A DNA stretch of 30,166 nt, from NCBI GenBank assembly GCA_025449115.1, contig JAHLKC010000247.1, forward strand, positions 1-30,166, in the 5' to 3' direction. The notes under the pieces were generated by a model that saw only the letters and a program-made list of their open reading frames with translations, was not told the origin of the DNA and ran no database searches. Source of the DNA: Chytridium lagenaria (lineage: Eukaryota; Chytridiomycota; Chytridiomycetes; Chytridiales; Chytridiaceae). The number at the start of each line of letters is the position of its first letter. The stretch's first letter is position 1. Made by a program: the position numbers and the translations under genes. Of this stretch, positions 22,360 to 30,166 are shown piece by piece.

Positions 22360-22987
22360 ATGCAACGAGCGACATCACCTGGGCAATCTTTGATGCAGGG
22401 CTACAGCAGCGAGTTTCGGTCTAAATCTGCGAACATCTTCTCCATTCTTCAACATGTTTGGTGCTGTAGACTCTCGAAGGATATCCCGACCTCAGTCAGA
22501 ACCTGATGTCCATGGCAGCGCCTTTTCACCTTTGGGACTTGGAAGTTTCGGCTCTATGATTTCGGGAATTAGTTCTAGATCTTCAGTAGTCTTCTTTTCT
22601 CCTCTTTACGTTGGTCGACGGAGGACCAGCTCCGCTTCAAACTCGGACTTGATTCTTAACTATCAAGCTGGAGGATTGTTTTCTGTTAATCGTCCTACGG
22701 ACTTGTCTCTTCCACCTGGGATACCACCGGCTGCTGAAACTTACCTAGAGACCAGCCATCGGCTGATTTCTTGGACACAATCAACGTGGGCGGAGCTCTT
22801 TCGTGGGGACCTTCAGCGTCAACAAGCTTTTTAGGGCGAGGGACTCAGATGCCATCGGTGGGATCCTACTTTTCTGTAGTTCAAAATACGCCTCAGGTTG
22901 CTCAAGCTGCAAGAGACTGTTGTTGAGACTCGAAACAGAAGGGCTCTTCATATCCCATGCATCACTCAGGCTCCGGAGTCGCAGTAG
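22360..22987 (+). CDS. Hypothetical Ser-rich protein (frame breaks)
   Basis: ATG 22360 opens MQRATSPGQSLMQGYSSEFR. Removing one T near 22447 joins it to the long open frame at 22454 (MFGAVDSRRISRPQSEPDVH), which is rich in Ser, Gly and Arg and runs to TAG 22832-22834. Another frame then reads KIRLRLLKLQETVVETRNRR to TAG 22985-22987, suggesting a short helical C-terminus reached through a shift or small intron. No domain is recognised. The gene lies 208 bp after the MOT1 stop on the same strand. Boundaries are uncertain. Confidence 0.4.
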
Positions 22988-23128
22988 CTGCATTTGTATA
23001 AACAATCCGGAGCCCCTTTAATCGAAGGAAACTCGCAATAATTGCTCATCGACACCTTGAAATAATAAATCCTAAGTCAACGTAACCGATGTATTTTGTT
23101 TGAAATGTTGGAAAGGGTGCATGTTACA

Positions 23129-23379
23129 TCAGGATGCTTGTTGCTGCTGCTGAATGTTTTTAAGGATAGCGATGATGGCTGGTGCTGTAAATCCCATTCG
23201 CAATAACTCGACGAGAGCAGCCAGAGTCCTCTTGTTAACTTGACCCAACCCACAGAGCGAGGCCAACTCTTTTAGTTCGTCCAGCACCAAAGCATTTCTT
23301 CTGTAGAAAACATGTGAGGACAACAAGGCACGGCATGCTCAACCGACCTTGTCCGATTTTCAGAGGTTGTCAGATGCAT
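23129..23379 (-). CDS. MOZART-like microprotein (gamma-tubulin complex co-factor candidate), 67 aa
   Basis: Two exons: 23348-23379 and 23129-23300, separated by a 47-nt GTCGGT..CTACAG intron. The first exon encodes MHLTTSENRTR, with an Arg codon split by the intron. The core reads LDELKELASLCGLGQVNKRT followed by LAALVELLRMGFTAPAIIAI, and the tail is NIQQQQQAS. MOZART proteins are 60-150 residue helical adaptors that bind gamma-tubulin ring proteins at microtubule-organising centres. The spacing of leucines and the LLRMGF.APAI segment resemble MOZART2 (LLKLNVAPLAV) at least as well as MOZART1 (LCEQGINPEAL). The assignment rests on remembered family patterns. The gene is divergent from the MFS transporter, with only 88-124 bases between start codons. 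It shows no frame break. Confidence 0.5.
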
Positions 23380-23467
23380 CCGTTTTTTCTGCTTTGGAAG
23401 TATTTAATAAGGAAGTAGGAATAAAGAACCAGGGCATACTTGTACTCAAGCGAGGTCCCAACCTTTT

Positions 23468-25634
23468 ATGATTGCGGTTCTTGCTTATTCGTTTTGGAAA
23501 AATATGAAGAAAAAGAACGATCAAAAGGAAGAGCTGCTGCCCATCGACAGGAGGTCAGCATCATCCTCCTCCTCAAATGCACAACGAATACATTCCCTCT
23601 CACCCGCTCAGCATGCTGGATCTCTCCATTCTCCTGACGGCTCGCATCCTTCCTCTCTCAGCCCGCCAATCATTATTGATTCTGGGGATCTGAGCTCTCG
23701 GATTTCTCTTTCCAACGGCGCTTACTCGTCATCCCCCGCTTCCTCACACGTTCTAGCTACTAGCGACATGTCAAGAAGTACATCTGCAGCAGGGGATCTT
23801 TCGTCCTCAGATATATTCATTAGAGAAAGGATGCCAAGGAGTAATGCAAAGCGGCTTGGGTCGCATCCGAATGGGGGCGAGTCTGGAGACTCTATCGCGC
23901 TTCTGCATCATGTTTCAGAGGAGGGGGTAAGTTTTAAACAGGATGGATCGGATGAAGAAGATTCGGACATGCCTTTGAATGATGATGGGGAGTTTAAGGA
24001 GAAGCCCAGGTTGACAACATATGCAATGTAAGTTCCTCGCAAAGCTTTGAAAGATCGACTAATTGTACGATTTCTACCCTTTTCCTTATCTCCATAACAC
24101 AGGCTAAAGCTGAATGCATTTTGGTTTGGGTAAGTGCGATGTCTCTTAATATCTATCCATCGCGTACATTTGCCTGATTATTATTTTCTTCTAGGTACCA
24201 GGTTCGTTTTAATGGTGCAAAATATTTTGGCTCACATATATTTGTAGGTCTACTGGTTTTTGATTGCTATTGTCATCGTTCCAAAGCAAATTGAGGAGAT
24301 TATGGGCGATAAAGATAAGGGCAAGGGCCTCTCCTTCATTAGTCTGATTGCAGGCGGCCTGACACTCTTTCTCGGGGTTTTTTTGGGAGCTTTGAACGAT
24401 CGCTTTGCTTCTCGCTTTGGCAGAAGACGCCATGGATGTTGATCGGTGCTCTACTTATGTGCGCCTCCCTTCCACTACTTTCTGGAGAATCGACACTCAC
24501 GATGTACGCTATTGGGTACCTACTTATGACGTGCTCCACCGTTGTCGCCTCGGTTCCTTTCAACGGCCTTCTGGCAGACGTTACCCCTCCTGACCAAAAA
24601 GGTGCCGTATCAGCCATAATGGGATTTTTAAACCTCTCCGGGTATTTGATGGGGGCGATTATCGGAACTGTTATTGGTACGCCTGGCACTGAATCCCAGA
24701 TGGACACGTCCGGGCTTTACGCGGTCATGTCGGGTATGGTTCTCTTGTCCGCTGCCGTTACCATACTTTCCACCCGTGAAAGCTCGAGCTTGCACTTAAA
24801 GCATACCCTGGCACCTATACGTTGGGGCCCTTTTCTTGTTGATATGGTCCTGCCTTTGTACACAAACAGCGACTTTAGGCTCGTCTTCATCTCGAGATTC
24901 TTGTTCCAGTTGGGAATCGCTACTGTACAGCAATTTCTTCAATAGTGAGTCCGACTTTAACTTATCCTTTTTGTCGTTCCAGCTATTAATTTTCTTGCTT
25001 AGTTGGATCAAGGATTGCGTCAGCACTTCAATGCCATCGACCAAGGCCGTGTCTATTGCGCTCGTGCCATTGCTGGTTCTTTCGCCAATTGGCGCATTGT
25101 TTATTCCGAGTAAAAAACGGAAGATTGTTATTTACGTCGCAACCGGCTTCATGGTATTCAGCTGTCTGTTGATGCAAATTGCCAAAACTTTTACGTTGGC
25201 GCTCGTCGTCTCGGGTGTTTTTGGGTTGGGATACGGTCCATTTATTTCAACTGAATTTGCTATGCTTATGGACGTTTTACCATCTGAAGACGAGGCCGCC
25301 AAGGATATATCACTTTGGCATAGGTACTGATTTGTAGATTTATCTGATCGATGGAAAACGAACCAACCTTTCTTTACCTGCAGTGCTCTTGTTTTACCGC
25401 AAATTGTCGCAACACCAGTTGCGGGATGGCTGTTGGATTCCTTTCAAGAGATAGGCAAGGGACGACAGCCTCCTGTTCAGTGTCTCGGATACAACGTAAG
25501 CTCGCCTAAACAAACCCTTTCAACCGTTGGATGATTTCATACTAATTATGTATCTACAGGTTGTATTTGGACTCTGCATCGTTTATTACCTGCTCGGAGC
25601 GGAGGCGACTCGACGATTGCGTGGTGTCAGATAG
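23468..25634 (+). CDS. MFS transporter, GPH/SLC45-like (one frame break; 7-nt microexon)
   Basis: Exons: 23468-24027, 24103-24129, 24195-24201 (7 nt), 24248-24944, 25003-25323, 25384-25495 and 25560-25634. A Ser-rich, acidic cytosolic N-terminus of about 180 residues precedes the first helix. Family markers are FWFGYQVYWFLIAIVIVP (assembled over three introns), GALNDRFASRFGRRRPWMLIG (the loop 2-3 motif), PFNGLLADVTPPDQKGAVSA, and GYGPFISTEFAMLMDVLP. The class exports or imports sugars or related solutes by proton coupling; the substrate is unknown. One C is missing near 24430: the frame ends RRRHGC, and restoring CCC gives RRRPWMLIG. The start could be ATG 23468 or the in-frame ATG 23504 (MKKKNDQKEE), which looks more like a cytosolic N-terminus. 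Confidence 0.85.
24195..24201 (+). other. 7-nt microexon GTACCAG of the MFS transporter
   Basis: The bases GTACCAG lie between a TTCTTCTAG acceptor and a GTTCGT donor. They complete the Gly codon from the previous exon and add Tyr-Gln, giving FWFGYQ|VYWFLI with the next exon. Without it the frame is broken and the conserved first membrane segment is lost. Confidence 0.75.
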
Positions 25635-25983
25635 CCACACTATCTATATACCAACCAAAACTCGGTTTATTTTCTTTGCCACAGCCTCCCTTTTTTTTCT
25701 ATAACGTGTAATGTATTTTATATCCCCGAATACAAATATCTACATACATACCATATATAGGTAGGTATGTTATAGTGTCGTACCCGCATTGACTGGCTTT
25801 CCACTATTTGTACAACAATTGTCCAAACGTCTCCATGATTTATTTGCCATACATCATTCACCACTGTCGTTAAGTTCATGCGATCAGGGCACCTACTGGA
25901 AAATAACGAAGGGAGAAATACCAACGCTGCTGTCATTGATAACCGAATTACCGCAAACTCATTAACACGACGGACCTATTGCC
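25635..25983. promoter_or_regulatory. Intergenic between MFS gene and kinase gene (same strand)
   Basis: 349 bases serving as the transporter's 3' region and the kinase's promoter. It holds a T-run (25690-25699) and an 11-bp imperfect inverted repeat at 25742-25770. Nothing else recognised. Confidence 0.45.
25742..25770. repeat. Inverted repeat, possible hairpin
   Basis: Arms ACATACATACC (25742-25752) and GGTAGGTATGT (25760-25770) pair at 10 of 11 positions around the loop ATATATA. It lies 108 bp after the MFS stop codon and could be part of the 3' UTR or a chance AT-rich palindrome. Confidence 0.5.
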
Positions 25984-28900
25984 ATGTCGGAGCCATCGTC
26001 CCAAGCTACAGTGGCGTCTCCTCCAGAATCGGAGGAAGTAGGCTTGGACTCTCAAAACATCAGCACTGAGGTCAAAACTGACTATACCAGCGTGAGTTAA
26101 GGACTTGAAATCGCAGTCGCAGCCACCTACGCTCCCTGTTACTAAAGCTACACTAATGATTTAGGAGGAATTTCCAGCAGAGCTTCGGCTTGGTAAGCTT
26201 GCGTTGTAATCATGACTGCGTATAATGACATTCTTTTCAGACGACCTGGCCCAAATACCACGTTTAAGCAATGCGAAGACCTGATGCTCAGCATTCACGA
26301 CTCAATCGATACCGTCCAACATCAGCGTCACAGCTTGATGCGGCTTTTAGAAAGAACAAAGGGGCTGTTGATTTGCATCAATGCATGTCTCTTGCAAAAT
26401 GAACCCGCAGAGTTGGAAGATGACGGGGTCTGTCAACAACACCATGTGTGTTGACAGTCCCCTTAAAATTGAAAACACATGTGGATTCTTTGATATCGTA
26501 AGGAAACTTACGATGATGGAAATAACTTTCTAACCCTGGTATCGTTTTTTCGTATAAGAATGTTAATATCGGCAGATGAATTTGTGAAGAAGCAATCTAT
26601 GCAAAAGGTGGAACTGAAAGCGTTTAAGGCATTCTAACATTCCCTTCATTTTTAACTATAGTTCATGCAAAGTTCGTCAACCGTCAGAATGTAGAGGCAC
26701 GACTGCTAGGATTCCATCAAGAGCTGGCCGCCATTTCACAGGATCTGTCACTCGCGATTGAAATAGACTTGAAAAAGTGGAGGGTTGAGGATCGAGAGGA
26801 CCGGGCAGCAGATTTGGCAGAATTAGAGATAACTTTAAAGCATCTTATCGACAATGATTATAAAGTACGAATGACTGTGATGATTTGGCTAACTTTTTTT
26901 ATAGATTTTAAATGCTCTTGAACTTAAGCAGCAAGAATATTTAGAGGCTATGGAGTATCTTGAGGAAGATGTGTATATTGTCGCCTACTAAGTTTGGTAT
27001 ATATAGGCTTTACAAAAAAATCTAGCGGAACATGTCGACAGAAGTCTAGAACGTAATTTAGAGCGGCTTTTTATGGAAAAGGCTCTGGCGCAACTTAGAA
27101 GAGTTTCCCAAAATGTCCCGGCACCAGTTGTTCACGACTGGGTTATCACATCCTGGGAGGTTGACATTGGTGAAACCATTGCAAAGGGTGGATTTGGAGA
27201 AGTTGCGAGAGGTGTGTGGTTGGGACATACCCAGGTTGCAGTCAAGAGGCTATTCGTCCGTCTTGACACCAACCGATTAAGAGAAGATTTCTTGCGCGAG
27301 GTTAAAGCTTGGTATCCTCTTCGACATCCACATGTGCTCCTCTTCTTGGTGCCTGTGCTACAGCAGAAAGACCTTTTATGGTCTCACCGTTCATGCATAG
27401 TGGTCATGCGCTACAGTATTTGGACAAATTTCCTAACGATAGCGTTCGAGTGATGAGGCTGCTATACGAGGTGTCTCAAGGAATGCAATATTTACATTCG
27501 AGAAGAGTGATTCATGGAGATTTAAAGGCCATCAATATCCTGGTTAGTCTCTTTACATGTATATTGATTATATCTTGTGCTCTGACCTCTAAAATCGTAG
27601 GTGGATGAGAATGGCAAAGCATATGTCGCGGATTTTGGATTTGCCTACTTGAAGAAGGTTACATCTACCAGACAGACAAACTCCGGCACTCAGGTCGCAG
27701 GAAATTAAGATGGATGGCACCCGAACGTTTATTGGGTGGATCACCTACAGCTGCAGTGGATGTTTATGCGTTTGCAATGACATGTTTTGAACTTATCACT
27801 GAAGGCGATATTCCTCTTTCCAACCTTCCGGATTCTTTAATTTATCAGGCCGTTGTCAACAACAACGCACGTCCGTCTCGCCCCGAAACCTGCAGCAACG
27901 TTATGTGGGACTTGATGACTCAGTGCTGGCATCCCGATCCACTCCAACGGCCTTCCTTTGCATCCATCTCTGTCACCACCAAGAGCGTCCTTGCTGAAGT
28001 GGAGGCTTTTATAGTTCGTCAAGTTGAATCAAAAATTGAGCCTGTGGTTGTTGACGAGCATGAAAGTGCCCCCCCAACCCCCGTTGAGAAAGATTGGGAC
28101 ATGATCATGAAGATGCTGAGGAAAAAATCACCGTCTCCGGATGTACCTGCTGATCCGACAGTGGAGGTCAGATTGAGGGCTGCGCATCCCGCCCCGGCTT
28201 TGCCTCAGATCGATGCGACAGATTCAGGATTTGGAGGATCCTTGGCCTCAACACAAAACCGGAATCGAGGTAATTGCTTATGAAAACAGATGAATTGTTA
28301 ATTAATCGAAGATATGGATGCGAGCCGTGGAGCGAATTCGGGGCATAACAGCAAAGACAGCGGAGGATCGTATACTGAGGCGTTTAAACTACAGTTTGAA
28401 GAAGGAAGTCCTGGAGATTATGGTACGGAGATCACATTTTAAGTTTTCGAATAGTAAAAAAATTATGACTTACGTCTTCAAGTTAGCAGATTGGCGGATG
28501 GCCTTCCTCTCTTTCTCCAAAACAAGCTTCATCACCGCATGGCAGAGTTTGGCAAGGCTCTCAATAGTGGTTCGGTAATTGTTCAAGGAAGTCCTGAGCT
28601 ACAGAGCTTTGCCCAAGACCTTCAACGCGCCGCAAGTACCTCTTCTGTTTTTCAAACAAAAAGCAAAGCTACGGCTTTGTCTAATTCCGTAGGATCTATA
28701 CAATCTATATCGAGTCTAGGCTCAACAACGTCGGATTCCGACTCTGAGAGAGGTGAATCAGATCAAGAGTTAGATCATGACGGGGGATATAGTGGCGGAG
28801 GTGATGATTCGTGTAGAACACCAAACGCAGCATCTGCAGCTAAAGATCGAAACTTCAAAGATTCAAAAAAGATCGAGCAAAAGCGCAAGAAGCAAGAGAA

Positions 28901-30064
28901 AAGGCAATTGGCCAATAGGGACCGACATCGACATCGAGGTGTGGCCTCTAATGAACCTCAAGAGGTTCAAACTGCCCCAAGTCTTTTGAAAAAGAGCGGG
29001 GGGGTTTTGGCAAGTATTATCTCGTCATTCTGGACACAAGCAACAGATGCGAGTCAAGGCAGCAGAAGTCTTCCAGTTGATAGGGGCGGATTTAGTGGTG
29101 GTCGTGGCCGTGGAGGGGGCAGAGGTCGCGGTTCTTCTAGAGGTCGAGGCGGGATTGATGGGAGCCAGAGTCTTCCGCCTAGACCTTTCTCGGATTCAGC
29201 TTTGAACCGTCGCATCCCGAATCACGATGCGAGGGAGTTCTGGAAGCATTATTGGGGCGAGGAAACTTTCGAGGTCACTTTATCTGACTTCCTGTCATGT
29301 CTGGAAGAGTACAATAGGAGCTCAGTCAACCGAAACGCCATCTATGGCCTCGTCAACCCTGTTGAGGGACCACGTGGCGATCGAATGGTGGCCACTGCAG
29401 GCTTGAATGCCCTTATGGGTGATGCACCGACATTGTCAGAAGCGCTGCGACGGTTGAATGATTTGAAAGTCGATAAGGATGCTGGACGTGACAGGTCCGA
29501 TTCTGGGAAACCGCCCATTCAACCAATTCCAGACCACGCTGCTTTAGACAATGAACGTCAGCCTTCCTTTCCCCCTGGCTTCCCTTCATATTATGGCGAC
29601 AACTGGAGCAACGGTACCAGTTCCCGTACTTTCCAGCCTCCCCCCGTCTATGTCACTAGGAATACCACCCTTCACGCCCACCCCTCACCACTTTCCTCAA
29701 CCCACCCCCTCACACGAGAAGCATGTCTCAAGGGCTCTTCATATTTCACCGCCCGCTAATCACCCCAATTCGCCGTCTCCTTCCCATCCCAGTCCTGTGA
29801 GCTCGCACATATTGGAAGACAGGAGTCAAGCAGAGGATCTTTTACTCAGCACCAACAACAGCAGCAACAACAACAGCAACAGCAGCAGCAGCTCATGCAG
29901 CATCAGCAGATAATTACGCAACAGCCAGCAACACCAGATGCAACATGCTGCTGCGATGGCTGCTGTAGTGCTGGCGCTATTATAGTCAGCCACGTACGTT
30001 TTCCCACTCCTCCCCCGCCTCATTCCGTGACTGCCGTCCCTGTTGATGCCCCTCCTGTGCTTTA
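25984..30064 (+). CDS. MLKL-like helical N-terminus + TKL kinase + RGG box + Gln-rich tail (several frame breaks)
   Basis: Visible exons: 25984-26091, 26165-26192, 26241-about 26440, 26662-26864, 26905-26970, 27007-27542, 27601-28269, 28312-about 28423, and about 28488 to the end. The N-terminal region is helical (LMLSIHDSIDTVQHQRHSLM, LLGFHQELAAISQDLSLAIE, EIDLKKW) and resembles the four-helix bundle and brace of MLKL N-terminal domains. The kinase has a glycine loop AKGGFGEV (first Gly replaced by Ala), VAVKRL, HGDLKAINIL, VADFGFAYL and RWMAPERL, so the catalytic Lys, Asp, Asn and DFG residues are present. Downstream are an acidic Ser region, a Lys-rich stretch, an RGG box (GRGRGGGRGRGSSRGRGG), an unrecognised segment beginning HDAREFWKHYWGEETFEV, and a Pro/Ser then polyGln tail. 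Frame shifts are needed near 26270, 27345, 27706, 28485, 29690 and 29815. The 3' end is uncertain; TAA 30062-30064 closes the polyGln frame. Confidence 0.7.
29857..29900 (+). repeat. CAR (Gln) / AAC microsatellite in coding tail
   Basis: A run of CAA/CAG units. In the frame of the preceding kinase exon it encodes about a dozen consecutive Gln residues, followed by QHQQ. In another frame it encodes Asn/Ser. The run is expected to be length-variable and is itself prone to sequencing slippage, which weakens any decision on frame in this stretch. Confidence 0.8.
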
Positions 30065-30166
30065 AATTGGATGCAGACGAAACCGGTAACCTTTCTATTG
30101 TAACGGACGTAAAATTTCTTTTACTTGTTGCTCAACTTTCGTTTTTTGGGGTTTTTTTTTTTGGTA
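30065..30166. other. Right-edge flank, T-rich
   Basis: About 100 bases after the last stop codon assigned to the kinase gene, with a run of ten T near the edge. Likely 3' UTR; no gene seen. Confidence 0.4.

Overview
The window looks like a gene-dense stretch of a filamentous fungal nuclear genome, most probably an agaricomycete basidiomycete. Evidence: nearly every gene is split by short GT..AG introns (about 42-130 nt), exons can be tiny (7 and 11 nt), and the gene families are fungal (MCH1/nodulin-like MFS transporter, MOT1, PAAF1/RPN14, 20S proteasome alpha-2, REX4-like exonuclease). The TKL kinase at the right end resembles those expanded in mushrooms. Taxonomy is inferred from family resemblance, not from a search.

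Layout. 1-1468: 3' truncated minus-strand gene of unknown function, running off the left edge. 1966-2653: hAT-type MITE with 16-bp terminal inverted repeats and an 8-bp target-site duplication. 3118-5844 (+): nodulin-like/MCH1 transporter with a very long central loop. 5845-7697: long non-coding interval with one 32-bp direct repeat. 7698-9351 (-): REX4-like RNA exonuclease, divergent from 9866-10805 (+) proteasome alpha-2. 11191-13623: three poorly resolved small genes. 13723-15282 (-): PAAF1/RPN14, divergent from 15963-22152 (+) MOT1. 22360-22987 (+): Ser-rich hypothetical. 23129-23379 (-): two-exon 67-residue MOZART-like microprotein, divergent from 23468-25634 (+) GPH/SLC45-like MFS transporter. 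25984 to about 30064 (+): multidomain protein with an MLKL-like helical N-terminus, TKL kinase, RGG box and Gln/Asn-rich tail.

Most genes need one or more single-base corrections to stay in frame. Many fall in homopolymers, and otherwise clear housekeeping genes are affected. MOT1 is intact for its first 3.5 kb and then has about eleven frame breaks across its ATPase half. Uncorrected sequencing indels are the simplest explanation, but pseudogenisation cannot be excluded from the sequence alone. The proteasome alpha-2 gene needs no correction.

The best candidate for an undescribed system is the last gene. Its order (MLKL-like helical bundle, TKL kinase with intact catalytic residues, RGG box, prion-like polyQ tail) suggests a one-polypeptide signalling or regulated-cell-death protein.
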